From Hyphomicrobium sp. (GTDB taxonomy: Bacteria; Pseudomonadota; Alphaproteobacteria; Rhizobiales; Hyphomicrobiaceae): a stretch of 64,000 nt of DNA. Both the position numbers and the translations under genes were made by a program. Under the pieces are notes generated by a model. It ran no database searches. It was not told the DNA's origin and was given only the letters and a program-made list of their open reading frames with translations. Positions 35,754 to 45,320 of the stretch are shown here, piece by piece. Each line of letters starts with the position of its first letter. Position 1 is the stretch's first letter. The stretch lies in contig NZ_RXIZ01000022.1 of the NCBI RefSeq assembly GCF_003987855.1, positions 37,889-101,888 of the forward strand, read 5' to 3'.

Positions 35754-37586
35754 CTATTCGACCGCTCGGCTGGGCGTTCCCGTCTTGTTTTCGCTACGGC
35801 GACGAAGCTCGTCCCGCTGGACCTGACGCGTCTTTTCAACGTTTTTTGCTTCGCCTTTGGAATCCAGCCCACGCTCGAGCTTCGCTTTGATCTTGTCTAC
35901 GTCGTCCGGCTCGGGATTGAGGGACAGAGCCTGGCTCCACTGGAAGCGCGCCTCGCGCTCGCGGCCAACCTTCCAGAAGGCATCACCCAGGTGGTCGTTC
36001 AAGGTCGGATCTTCGGGCTTAATCTCGACAGCACGCTCGAGGTAGCGAACGGCTTCCTTGAAGTTGCCCTGCTTGTAGTGGGCCCAACCGAGGCTATCGA
36101 CGATATAGCCGTCATCCGGTTTCAGCTGGACGGCCTTCTCGATCAGGCGCGTGCCCTCTTTGAGGTTCTTGCCCTGATCGACCCAGGAATAGCCGAGATA
36201 ATTCAAAACAAGCGGCTGATCGGGCGCGAGTGCCAACGCGCGCTTCAAATCCGCTTCCGCAGCCGACCAATTCTTCAAGCGCTCGTAGGCCGTGCCTCGT
36301 GCGTAGTAGTAACCCCAATTGCGCGAATCGGACTTGTTCAGAACAGCGAGCGCTTTGGTGAAGTACGTGACAGCGCTCTGATAATCCTTGCGGGCACGCA
36401 TGATGTTGCCCAGCGCTTCAAGCGGGCGAACATCCTTGGGGTCCTGCTCGCTCAACTTGACGAGGATGGCTTTGGCTTCATCCGTGCGATCGAGCGAATT
36501 GAGATCGAAGGCGCGGCGGATGTCGATCGCGCTCTGCAGCGGCGTTCCGGCCGGAATGCGGTCGTACGTTTTCAACGCATCGTCGTAACGCTTGACGGCT
36601 TCCTGTGCGTTGGCAAGAGCTGCGAGTGCAAAAACGTGATCCGGCTTCGCATCAAGAGCAAGCTGGAGATAAATCGTGCCGAGGCTGACGCCGCCCTCGC
36701 CCGCCAGCGCCTCACCGAGACCGTAGAAGACTTCGGCCAGACCTTCGGTCGGCGACGAAATGAGAAGCGGCGGCTTTTCTTTCTTATTGATGATCTCGAG
36801 CATCTCCTTCGCCAAGGGATGCGGCTCACCTTGCGTTTTCGCGAGTTGCTGCTTGATCACCTGACGCGCAGTTTTGAAATCGCCGTAGTGAGCGGCCGAC
36901 TGCGCATAGGCAAGTGAGGTCCGGAGCGTGCGGCTGTCCTGACGAAACACTTTTTCATAGGAGGCGCGTGCATCGGCCTTGCGACCGGCAAGATCAGCGA
37001 TCAAAGCGCGATGGTAGCGGAGATAGAATTGTGCCCAATCCGGCTGGCGCGGAAGATCCAGAGCCTTGAGCGCGCCATCGGTATCGCCAGCGGCCAAGCG
37101 CGTCCAACCGATCGCAATCGCGCTAGTCAATTCACCGATGGGGTTCTCGGAAGCGGCGGTGAAACGATCCTCCGCCTTTTTATAGTCGCCCGCCTTGAAC
37201 GCGGTCACGCCAAGGAGGAATTGCGACATGCGATGCGACTGATGGGAGGCAGACAGCTGTTCGGCCAAAGGAATAGCCTTCGACCAGTCGCCCGACATCG
37301 TTTCCATCTGGAAGGCTTGCTCGAGCAGAACCTCGTTCGTCGGATCGCGTTCGAGCGCGCGGCCGTAAAAGTCTGCCGCTTCTTCCGTATCCTGTGCCGC
37401 GCGAGCGAAACGCCCGGCGAGATAATTCCCAAGGATCGAATTGGACGTCTCGTCCTGACCGGTATCTTGCGCTTGATCCTGGTCCTGATCTTGAGAGCGG
37501 GCCGGAGCCTCGCTGAAAAACCCGGCAATCGTCAGTGCAATTGCGACAAGGCATACACTCAGCACGCGCCCGAAGGGTCCCCGCAT
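35754..37586 (-). CDS. exported tetratricopeptide-repeat protein
   Basis: A 610-residue periplasmic TPR protein. The signal peptide (RVLSVCLVAIALTIAGFF, cleavage near EAPARS) is followed by a Gln/Asp-rich stretch and then at least nine TPR-like helix pairs spread over the rest, clearest at FYGRALERDPTNEVLL and, near the C-terminus, SLGWAHYKQGNFKEAVRYLE. It ends in a charged tail rich in Lys and Arg. Such proteins scaffold assemblies in the envelope; the partner is unknown. The ATG at 37586 is preceded by AAAGGG and begins the signal peptide; the frame is open to 37691. It lies between ETF-QO and ispE on the same strand. Confidence 0.88.
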   Translation of the reverse strand: MRGPFGRVLSVCLVAIALTIAGFFSEAPARSQDQDQDQAQDTGQDETSNSILGNYLAGRFARAAQDTEEAADFYGRALERDPTNEVLLEQAFQMETMSGDWSKAIPLAEQLSASHQSHRMSQFLLGVTAFKAGDYKKAEDRFTAASENPIGELTSAIAIGWTRLAAGDTDGALKALDLPRQPDWAQFYLRYHRALIADLAGRKADARASYEKVFRQDSRTLRTSLAYAQSAAHYGDFKTARQVIKQQLAKTQGEPHPLAKEMLEIINKKEKPPLLISSPTEGLAEVFYGLGEALAGEGGVSLGTIYLQLALDAKPDHVFALAALANAQEAVKRYDDALKTYDRIPAGTPLQSAIDIRRAFDLNSLDRTDEAKAILVKLSEQDPKDVRPLEALGNIMRARKDYQSAVTYFTKALAVLNKSDSRNWGYYYARGTAYERLKNWSAAEADLKRALALAPDQPLVLNYLGYSWVDQGKNLKEGTRLIEKAVQLKPDDGYIVDSLGWAHYKQGNFKEAVRYLERAVEIKPEDPTLNDHLGDAFWKVGREREARFQWSQALSLNPEPDDVDKIKAKLERGLDSKGEAKNVEKTRQVQRDELRRRSENKTGTPSRAVE

Positions 37587-37764
37587 CGACTTTTTCCCTT
37601 TGCTGCCGGAAGCCAATTCGATTCCTGCAGGGTCAAGCCTAGCAAAGATACCGCGCTGTTGGCGACAAGCTTTACGTGAAAAATAAGACATGAGCCGAAA
37701 TTGCTAACCGTTATCAACATTGTGCGCGAGACTGCGCTACAATGCACCTAGCGATCTGGCTTAT

Positions 37765-37790
37765 ATCGTCGCGAGCGGGCACGCGACGAT
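37765..37790. repeat. inverted repeat upstream of the TPR gene
   Basis: ATCGTCGCG and CGCGACGAT form a perfect 9-bp stem with an eight-base loop, in the 239-base gap between ETF-QO and the TPR gene. No T run follows. It may be a weak terminator for ETF-QO or a protein site for the TPR promoter. Confidence 0.4.
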
Positions 37791-37825
37791 CGCGCCCTGC
37801 TCAGCAAACGTTATTCAGTAGAACG

Positions 37826-39508
37826 TCACATTCCGGCGTAATTGGGTCCGCCGCCGCCTTCAGGGCACGTCCAGACAATGTTCTGGCTCGGGTCCTTGAT
37901 ATCGCAGGTTTTGCAGTGGACGCAGTTCTGCGCGTTGATCTGAAACCGTGCTGCGCCGGCGCTGTCATGAACGACTTCGTACACGGCGGCGGGACAGTAG
38001 CGCTGAGCCGGCTCGGCATATTCGGGAAGATTGACGGCGATCGGAACGGTCGGATCGAGCAGCTTGAGATGAACCGGCTGATCTTCCTCATGGTTCGTCG
38101 CGGAGAATGAGACGTTCGTCAGACGGTCGAACGTCAGTTTGCCATCCGGTTTCGGGTACGCGATCGGCTTATAATTTCGCGCTTTTCCGGTCGCCGCCGC
38201 ATCGGTCTTGCCGTGCTTCAACGTGAAGCCCAGGCCCACACCTGAAATGATGGTGTTGAGCCAAAGATCGATGCCGCCAAGCATCACGCCCAGGATTGTT
38301 CCAAATCGAGACCACAGCGGCTTCATGTTCCGTACGCGCTTCAGGTCTCTGGCGATATCGCCACTGCGCACATCGGCTTCGTACGCATCAAGGGTGTCAT
38401 GCGCGCGTCCCGCAGCAAGTGCATCGACCACGGCATCGGCGGCTGCAATACCGGACAGGATGGCATTATGGCTGCCCTTGATGCGCGGGACGTTGACCAT
38501 GCCTGCCGCGCAGCCCAGGAGCGCGCCGCCCGGAAAAACAAGATCCGGCATCGATTGCCAACCGCCCTCTGTTATCGCGCGTGCGCCGTAGCCGATGCGC
38601 TTGCCGCCTTCAAAGACGCTTCGGATCGCCGGGTGCGTTTTGAAGCGCTGGAATTCGTCGTAGGGCGAAAGATACGGATTGGCGTAATTCAGATGCACGA
38701 CAAAGCCGACGGCAACGAGATTGTCTCCATAGTGATAGAGAAAAGAGCCGCCGCCCGTGCTGTTGTCGAGCGGCCAACCGAACGAGTGCTGGACATATCC
38801 GGGCTTATGTTTCTCCGGCGCGACCTGCCAAAGTTCTTTGATGCCGATACCGTATTTTTGCGGCTCGTGATCGTTGGCCAGATCGAAATGGCGGATCAGC
38901 GTTTTCGAGAGAGAGCCGCGGGCGCCTTCTGCGATCAAGGTATACTTACCGCGAAGTTCCATGCCGCGGACGAAGGCGTCTTTCGGTTGCCCATCCCGAC
39001 CGACGCCCATGTCTCCCGTCGCAACACCCGCCACGGCTCCGCTCTCGTCGTAGAGAACTTCACTTGCCGAAAAGCCCGGATAGATTTCAACGCCGAGTTC
39101 AGCTGCCTGGTCGCCGAGCCATTTGCACAGCGCGCCGAGGCTGACGATGTAATTGCCGTGGTTCTTCATCAGCGGCGGCATCGGCCAGTTCGGCAGGCGG
39201 ATGTCACCTTCCGGGCCGAGCACGAGGAATACATCCTCGGTCACCGGCGTTTCGACCGGAGCGCCGCGTTCTTTCCAATCCGGGATGAGGCGGTTGAGGC
39301 CGATCGGATCGATGACCGCGCCCGAAAGGATGTGCGCGCCAACTTCTGATCCCTTCTCAACGACGACGACGGATATTTCTGAACCCGTTTGCGCCGCCTT
39401 CTGCTTCAGGCGTATCGCTGCGGCCAGTCCCGCCGGTCCGGCACCGACGATCACCACGTCGAAGTCCATTGCCTCGCGGGCCGGCAATTCGGCGTCGTCA
39501 GCGGCCAT
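37826..39508 (-). CDS. electron transfer flavoprotein-ubiquinone oxidoreductase
   Basis: Carries electrons from reduced ETF (fed by acyl-CoA and methylated-amine dehydrogenases) to ubiquinone at the inner membrane. The 560-residue protein has an FAD-binding loop VVIVGAGPAGLAAAI (about 18-32), the ubiquinone and membrane-contact region in the middle, and a C-terminal 4Fe-4S motif with QNCVHCKTCDIKDP and a fourth cysteine in VWTCPEG. Length is as for the mitochondrial enzyme. The ATG at 39508 has AGAGG five bases upstream. A single-gene unit, as usual in this class; the ETF subunits are not in the window. Confidence 0.96.
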   Translation of the reverse strand: MAADDAELPAREAMDFDVVIVGAGPAGLAAAIRLKQKAAQTGSEISVVVVEKGSEVGAHILSGAVIDPIGLNRLIPDWKERGAPVETPVTEDVFLVLGPEGDIRLPNWPMPPLMKNHGNYIVSLGALCKWLGDQAAELGVEIYPGFSASEVLYDESGAVAGVATGDMGVGRDGQPKDAFVRGMELRGKYTLIAEGARGSLSKTLIRHFDLANDHEPQKYGIGIKELWQVAPEKHKPGYVQHSFGWPLDNSTGGGSFLYHYGDNLVAVGFVVHLNYANPYLSPYDEFQRFKTHPAIRSVFEGGKRIGYGARAITEGGWQSMPDLVFPGGALLGCAAGMVNVPRIKGSHNAILSGIAAADAVVDALAAGRAHDTLDAYEADVRSGDIARDLKRVRNMKPLWSRFGTILGVMLGGIDLWLNTIISGVGLGFTLKHGKTDAAATGKARNYKPIAYPKPDGKLTFDRLTNVSFSATNHEEDQPVHLKLLDPTVPIAVNLPEYAEPAQRYCPAAVYEVVHDSAGAARFQINAQNCVHCKTCDIKDPSQNIVWTCPEGGGGPNYAGM

Positions 39509-39651
39509 CGTCACCTCTTTCGGATGTTTGGAAGTCCATCAGTAAACTCGATTAGGTTGCGGGACGAGAAGCGTCAAGTTGACCGATGCCACGGGTGGGG
39601 TCGCGGCGGACGCGTGCATTTTGGCGGGGCTGTCTTTATTGTTCGATCCCG

Positions 39652-40548
39652 ATGACAAGTTTTTACGATCGGGATGAAATGCTGGCGCTGCTCGATTGGT
39701 TGCACGCCATGGGCGCGGATGCGGCTGTCGGGCACACAGCTCAAGACTGGCTGGCGCGCGGCGACGAGGCCCCGGGCGCTGGTTTTTCTTGGCCCAAACG
39801 GGGACATGACGTCGCTTCGCCACCCGGCGCGGCTGCCCGGCCTTCTGGAGCTTCGCCGCCGATCCGGCCTCAAGTGGAAATGAGAAGTCCTGCTCGTGCC
39901 GACACCGGAAGGGCGGAGGCCGTTCGTCCGCGCGCCGCAACGCCGCTCGGTGCGAGCGAAGCGGAGACCGGCGCCCGACGCATTGCGCGGTCTGTGACAT
40001 CGTTGGAGGGATTGGAGGCCGCACTTCGCGATTTCGACGGCTGCGGGCTGAAATCCACGGCGACAAAGCTTTGCTTCTATCGCGGCGCGGCCAAGGCGGA
40101 CCTGATGATCATCGGCGAAGCACCGGGACGCGACGAGGATCTCGCGGGCAAACCTTTTGTCGGACGGGCGGGGCAACTGCTCGACAAGATGCTTGCCGCG
40201 ATCGGGCTTTCCGAAGCCGAAGTTCACATCACCAACATCGTCTATTGGCGGCCGCCTGGAAACCGCACACCGACGCCGCAGGAAGCACTCGCCTGCCGGC
40301 CTTTTCTTGAAAGGCAGATCGAACTCGTTGCACCAAAAGTGCTGGTTGCAGTGGGCGGTTCGGCCGCAAAAGAAGTGTTGGGCGCCGCTGAAGGCATTAT
40401 GAGGCTTCGCGGCAAGTGGCGCGAAGTCCAGATCGGCGACCGCACGGTGCCAGCCATCGCGACGTTGCACCCGGCCTACCTTCTACGTACGCCAGCCGCC
40501 AAGCAACTGGCGTGGATAGACCTGTTACAGATCAAGTCGAAGCTCTAG
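39652..40548 (+). CDS. uracil-DNA glycosylase, family-4-like
   Basis: Removes uracil from DNA. The 298-residue protein has a variable Pro/Ala-rich N-terminal extension (1-115) and a UDG core with GEAPGRDEDLAGKPFVGRAG (155-174), NIVYWRPPGNRTPTP (195-209) and TLHPAYLLR (271-279). In thermophilic family 4 enzymes four cysteines bind a 4Fe-4S cluster; here the equivalents are Phe128, Cys131, Trp199 and Cys215, so two are missing and a normal cluster seems unlikely. Similar cysteine-poor versions are, as far as I recall, common in alphaproteobacteria. The start could lie upstream at 39586. It precedes a MoaB-like gene by 14 bases. Confidence 0.85.
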   Translation: MTSFYDRDEMLALLDWLHAMGADAAVGHTAQDWLARGDEAPGAGFSWPKRGHDVASPPGAAARPSGASPPIRPQVEMRSPARADTGRAEAVRPRAATPLGASEAETGARRIARSVTSLEGLEAALRDFDGCGLKSTATKLCFYRGAAKADLMIIGEAPGRDEDLAGKPFVGRAGQLLDKMLAAIGLSEAEVHITNIVYWRPPGNRTPTPQEALACRPFLERQIELVAPKVLVAVGGSAAKEVLGAAEGIMRLRGKWREVQIGDRTVPAIATLHPAYLLRTPAAKQLAWIDLLQIKSKL

Positions 40549-40562
40549 CACGAGAGACTGCC

Positions 40563-41099
40563 ATGGCCGGCATCGATGCCGAACGCCAATTCATTCCAAT
40601 CCGCATCGCGATCATGACGATGTCAGACTCGCGGTCGCTCGCGGACGATACGTCGGGATCGTATTTGGAACGCGTGATCGGCGAGGCGGGCCATGCCTTG
40701 GCCGACCGCAAGCTCGTCAGGGACGACGCAATGCAGATCCGGCAGATCATCCAGGGCTGGATCGAGGACCCGTCGATCGATTGCGTGATCACGACGGGCG
40801 GCACTGGGTTCACGGGCCGTGACGTGACGCCGGAAGCGGTGAAGCCGCTTTTCGAGAAAGAAATCGAGGGCTTCTCGATCCTCTTTCATATGCTTTCATA
40901 TCAAAAGGTCGGAACGTCGACGATCCAATCGCGCGCTTGCGGAGGTGTGGCGCGGGGTACGTATATCTTCTGTCTTCCAGGATCGACCGGCGCCTGCAAA
41001 GACGCGTGGGAAGGGATCCTGAAGTTCCAGCTCGATATTCGGCATCGGCCGTGCAACTTCGTCGAGATCATTCCTCGTCTCGAAGAGCATCGAAAATGA
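40563..41099 (+). CDS. MoaB-like molybdopterin adenylyltransferase family protein
   Basis: A 178-residue MoaB/Mog-fold protein. The nucleotide and pterin site is seen in TTGGTGFTGRDVTPEA (about 79-94), and MTMSDSRSLADDTSG near the N-terminus is the other family block; FCLPGSTGACKDAWEG lies near the C-terminus. MoaB/MogA enzymes adenylylate molybdopterin, although some MoaB proteins have no proven activity. The ATG at 40563 has GAGAG upstream and follows the UDG gene by 14 bases, so the two are probably co-transcribed. No other molybdenum cofactor gene is nearby. Confidence 0.88.
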   Translation: MAGIDAERQFIPIRIAIMTMSDSRSLADDTSGSYLERVIGEAGHALADRKLVRDDAMQIRQIIQGWIEDPSIDCVITTGGTGFTGRDVTPEAVKPLFEKEIEGFSILFHMLSYQKVGTSTIQSRACGGVARGTYIFCLPGSTGACKDAWEGILKFQLDIRHRPCNFVEIIPRLEEHRK

Positions 41100-41110
41100 T
41101 CGTCGCGCGT

Positions 41111-41818
41111 CTAAGGCGCGCTTTCTACGTTGCCGCTCAGCCGCGCTATCATGCTGATCGGCAAGCCCGCCCCGTAAAGCATGTGGCAGATCTGATTGCG
41201 AAATGATCGCGAGAGATAGCCGTCACGCCGATACCGATGTGCCGATGTCACCGCTTCCGCATCAAGCATCGCAAACCTGCGGCGACCGAGACGACGGGCG
41301 AGATCGATGTCTTCCATGATCGGCAGATTCTTGTAGCCGCCGACGGCATCGAAGAGATCGCGCCGGATCAGCAAGCCCTGATCGCCGTACGGCACGCGGA
41401 GGAATTTACATCGCAGGTGCACGGCCGCTTCGAGCAATCGGGGAGCGAGCCCCCTGTCATCGAGGCGAAATTTGAAGGCGCCGGCTGCCATCGAGCGCTC
41501 GCCGAGGTCCACACGGCGCATGAACGCGGTGGCGCTTCGCTCCCATCCGTCCTGGAGGACGGTGTCGGCGTTCAGAAAGAGGAGCCAAGGGAATCGCGCG
41601 GCGGCTGCGCCCTGTGCCAGCTGCCCGCCACGTCCCGGAGCACTCGTGACGACATCGGCGCCAGCGATGTCCGCGACCTTGGCGGTGGCGTCCGTGGAGC
41701 CGCCGTCGACTACGATGACCTGCCGCACGATCCCGTCGACGGCAGCTGGGACTAGCGCCGACAGCGTCATCGCCAACGTTCGTTCGGCATTCCGGGCGGG
41801 AATGATTACTGAGATCAT
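41111..41818 (-). CDS. glycosyltransferase family 2 (TIGR04283-like)
   Basis: A 235-residue GT-A enzyme that starts MISVIIPARNAERTLAMTLS and contains VIVVDGGSTDAT, PGRGGQLAQGA and the metal-binding LFLNADTVL; MEDIDLARRL supplies the C-terminal acidic motif. This combination fits the short GT2 subfamily TIGR04283, often called rSAM/selenodomain-associated transferase 2. Donor and acceptor are unknown. The ATG at 41818 has AAGGA seven bases upstream. It converges on the MoaB-like gene and diverges from the radical SAM gene. Confidence 0.83.
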   Translation of the reverse strand: MISVIIPARNAERTLAMTLSALVPAAVDGIVRQVIVVDGGSTDATAKVADIAGADVVTSAPGRGGQLAQGAAAARFPWLLFLNADTVLQDGWERSATAFMRRVDLGERSMAAGAFKFRLDDRGLAPRLLEAAVHLRCKFLRVPYGDQGLLIRRDLFDAVGGYKNLPIMEDIDLARRLGRRRFAMLDAEAVTSAHRYRRDGYLSRSFRNQICHMLYGAGLPISMIARLSGNVESAP

Positions 41819-41965
41819 CGTCTTTTCCTTACACGACAATCTTTGGTCGGCAAGGCGCGCCAAGTCGCGGGCTTTAACTACGGCCCGTGCCGGGCCGACC
41901 TCTCGATGTTCTTTATTTGTTCCATGACGTCTGGTATGGAGGTGGAAAACAGCAAGTGAGCCAGG

Positions 41966-42841
41966 ATGCGGGCTGACAGAGAAAACCCAAGCCGACCCCT
42001 TTCGCAAGACGCCGTGGATGCGGAGCGCCGCCGCGGGCGTGGAGCCCGGACGAACAAGACCGGCCGCTTCGAGGCAGAGGTGCATGAAGCCTTCGACGAC
42101 GGGTGGGAAAGCCTCGGCGATCTCGACGCCTTCAAGACCGAGGTGGTCGAAGAGGCCGCGAAATCAATCATTTCGCACAATGACAGCCCCGATGTTTCGT
42201 TCGACAGTTCGATCAATCCCTATCGAGGATGCGAACACGGCTGCATCTATTGCTATGCGCGTCCGAGCCACTGCTATCTCGGGCACTCGGCCGGGCTGGA
42301 TTTCGAGACCAAGCTCTACGCCAAGCCCAATGCGGCGGCACTTCTGGAACGGGAATTCAGCAAGCCGAGCTACAAGCCGGAGACGATCGCGATCGGCGGC
42401 AACACCGACCCATATCAACCTATCGAACGCGAACGGCGCATCACGCGATCAATCGTTGAGGTGATGGCGCGCACCAATCATCCGGTGGGGATCATTACCA
42501 AATCGGCGCTCGTCGCCCGGGACATCGACCTGCTCGGGCCGATGGCGGAGAAGACTCTAGCTCGCGTCGCGGTGTCGATCACCACGCTCGACCGTCATGT
42601 TGCGCGGGCGATGGAGCCGCGCGCAGCGACACCGCCTAAGCGGCTCGAGACGGTGAAACGCCTCGCTGACGCGGGTATCCCCGTGACCGTAATGGTGGCG
42701 CCGATCATTCCGGGGCTTACGGATCACGAGATCGAGCCAATTCTCGAAGCGGCGCGCGAGGCTGGCGCGCGGGATGCGGGCTACGTCCTGCTGCGCTTGC
42801 CCCTTGAAATAAAAGATCTCTTCCGCGAGTGGCTGGCATAA
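41966..42841 (+). CDS. PA0069-type radical SAM protein, truncated by an in-frame stop
   Basis: The 291 residues before a TAA at 42839-42841. The radical SAM cluster motif is C89-x3-C93-x2-C96 in GCEHGCIYCYARP, within INPYRGCEHGC, as in the PA0069/SplB-like family. AIGGNTDPYQPIE, ITKSALVARDIDLL and PIIPGLTDHEIEPIL are further family blocks. The 78 codons after the stop, in the same frame, encode the remaining C-terminal part of the family, which ends near 370 residues. The function of the family is unproven. The gene is either a recent nonsense allele, an assembly error or a shortened protein; the catalytic barrel is complete before the stop. Confidence 0.85.
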   Translation: MRADRENPSRPLSQDAVDAERRRGRGARTNKTGRFEAEVHEAFDDGWESLGDLDAFKTEVVEEAAKSIISHNDSPDVSFDSSINPYRGCEHGCIYCYARPSHCYLGHSAGLDFETKLYAKPNAAALLEREFSKPSYKPETIAIGGNTDPYQPIERERRITRSIVEVMARTNHPVGIITKSALVARDIDLLGPMAEKTLARVAVSITTLDRHVARAMEPRAATPPKRLETVKRLADAGIPVTVMVAPIIPGLTDHEIEPILEAAREAGARDAGYVLLRLPLEIKDLFREWLA

Positions 42842-43078
42842 GAGTTTCCCAATCGGGCCGAACGGGTGATTTCTCTTCTACGCTCGATGCATGGCGGCCG
42901 CGATTACACGCCTGACTTCGGCGTGCGTCAGGTGGGGCGCGGCCCCTATGCCACGCAAATCGCGTTGCGCTTCCGTCTCGCAAAAAAGCGGCTCGGTATG
43001 GGCCAAGATCGAGTTGCGTTGCGAACTGATCTTTTCCTGCGCCCTGGTAGCAGTGGACAACAGCTTCCACTGCTTTGA
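42842..43078 (+). pseudogene. detached C-terminal part of the radical SAM gene
   Basis: Directly after the TAA the same frame runs open for 78 codons to a TGA at 43076-43078. It reads EFPNRAERVISLLRSMHGG, then VRQVGRGPYATQIALRFR and, near its end, LRTDLF and GQQLPLL, which continue the PA0069-like family without any gap. Because no base is gained or lost, a single substitution in a sense codon (for example CAA, GAA or AAA to TAA) explains the break. Codon use looks normal, so the event is probably recent or artificial. There is no ribosome site to suggest separate translation. Confidence 0.8.
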
Positions 43079-43110
43079 CAGGCTGTTCGGCGCGATGACC
43101 AAACTGGCGA

Positions 43111-43752
43111 ATGAAAATCGCCGATTCGCGCATCAAGCCGACATTCGAACTGGAAGCCGCCGAGCACCAACTCGGCTCGCGTCCGATCGCGGGGGTTGAC
43201 GAAGCTGGACGCGGCCCGTGGGCCGGCCCCGTCGTCGCGGCTGCGGTCATTCTCGATCCCGATAAAATTCCGGCAAATATCGACGACAGCAAAATCCTCG
43301 ACGAGGATTCGCGCGCCTATCTGTACCGACGCATCATGAAGGTCGCGATCGTGGCCGTCGGGATCGCCGATGTCGATCGCATCGATCGCGAAAATATTCT
43401 CGGGGCGACGCTGTGGGCGATGGCGCAAGCAATTGGCCAGCTCGCTGATGTGCCCAAGCTCGTTCTTGTCGACGGGAACAAGGCGCCCCGCGTACCGATG
43501 CCCACACGAACCATCGTCAAGGGTGATGCGAAGTGTCTGTCGATCGCCGCTGCGTCGATCGTGGCGAAGGTGACCCGCGATCGCATCATGACGCAGCTGG
43601 CGCGCGACTATCCCGGATATGGTTTCGAACGCCACAAAGGTTACGGGACGCCCGAACATCAAGCAGCGATCGACAAGCTTGGCGTTTCGCCGTTGCATCG
43701 GCGCTCGTTCAAGCCCGTTCAACTGGCTCTCGGGCTTGGGGCGCTGGTCTGA
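43111..43752 (+). CDS. rnhB: ribonuclease HII
   Basis: Cleaves RNA in RNA-DNA hybrids and at single ribonucleotides. The 213-residue protein has the catalytic Asp30-Glu31 in IAGVDEAGRGPWAGPVVAAAV (split across 26-46), Asp in LVLVDGN, and SIAAASIVAKVTRDR near residue 150 with the C-terminal KGYGTPEH block. It begins 32 bases after the radical SAM remnant and is followed by ccrM; the rnhB-ccrM neighbourhood is typical of alphaproteobacteria. Confidence 0.96.
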   Translation: MKIADSRIKPTFELEAAEHQLGSRPIAGVDEAGRGPWAGPVVAAAVILDPDKIPANIDDSKILDEDSRAYLYRRIMKVAIVAVGIADVDRIDRENILGATLWAMAQAIGQLADVPKLVLVDGNKAPRVPMPTRTIVKGDAKCLSIAAASIVAKVTRDRIMTQLARDYPGYGFERHKGYGTPEHQAAIDKLGVSPLHRRSFKPVQLALGLGALV

Positions 43753-43831
43753 ATCAGCGCTCGACCAGTTGCAGATCGAATCAAAAAATATAAATCGCTT
43801 GCGCGTCGCCGGAGCGTATCCAAGCGGAGTC
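43751..43831 (+). promoter_or_regulatory. GANTC cluster upstream of ccrM
   Basis: Three CcrM target sites lie between rnhB and ccrM: GAATC at 43751-43755 (overlapping the rnhB stop), GAATC at 43778-43782 and GAGTC at 43827-43831. A fourth, GATTC at 43956-43960, is just inside ccrM. In Caulobacter the ccrM promoter itself carries GANTC sites and responds to methylation state, so a similar feedback is likely here. Confidence 0.5.
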
Positions 43832-43896
43832 CCGATGATGTAGAAAGCTTGGCCCGTCGCATTTTGAGTTCGAGGCGGTGCTTCAGTCACACGTAG

Positions 43897-45030
<1,134 letters not shown>

Positions 45031-45047
45031 ACAGTTATGGCGCTAAT

Positions 45048-45072
45048 CCTGGTGGCGTGCCGCGCCATCAGG
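45048..45072 (+). terminator. hairpin after ccrM
   Basis: CCTGGTGGCG pairs with CGCCATCAGG (one G-T wobble) around a five-base loop, 17 bases after the ccrM stop. The following sequence AATTTAAG is only weakly T-rich. The remaining bases up to 45320 hold no gene that I can support. Confidence 0.5.
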
Positions 45073-45320
45073 AATTTAAGACATCCATAACCACGATTGG
45101 GAAAATCCACTGCCTACGCGCTCGGCAGAAAATTTCCCGAAAAACTCCAAAATCGACCGGGATTGTTCATTTGGCGATCAGCCTGCTTTCTCCCCAAGCA
45201 GCAACGCGCACGCCTTGAATATATATCGAGCAAGGCTCACGGCTCTCTCGCAAGTCTCGCTCAAGCTCTGTTAATTGCCCGGTCGAATACTCCCGCCGAT
45301 TTTGCCAGTGGGGGGTATTC

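Noticed and set aside
42839..42841. Recoding of the TAA in the radical SAM gene as selenocysteine or pyrrolysine
   Set aside because: Those use TGA and TAG. TAA is not used for either, and there is no SECIS-like or pylT context. A frameshift is also excluded because both parts share one frame.
41111..43078. GT2 of the TIGR04283 type next to a radical SAM gene, as in arsenosugar or selenodomain clusters
   Set aside because: The radical SAM here belongs to the PA0069/SplB-like family, not the ArsS-type partner, and the two genes diverge. The proximity looks coincidental.
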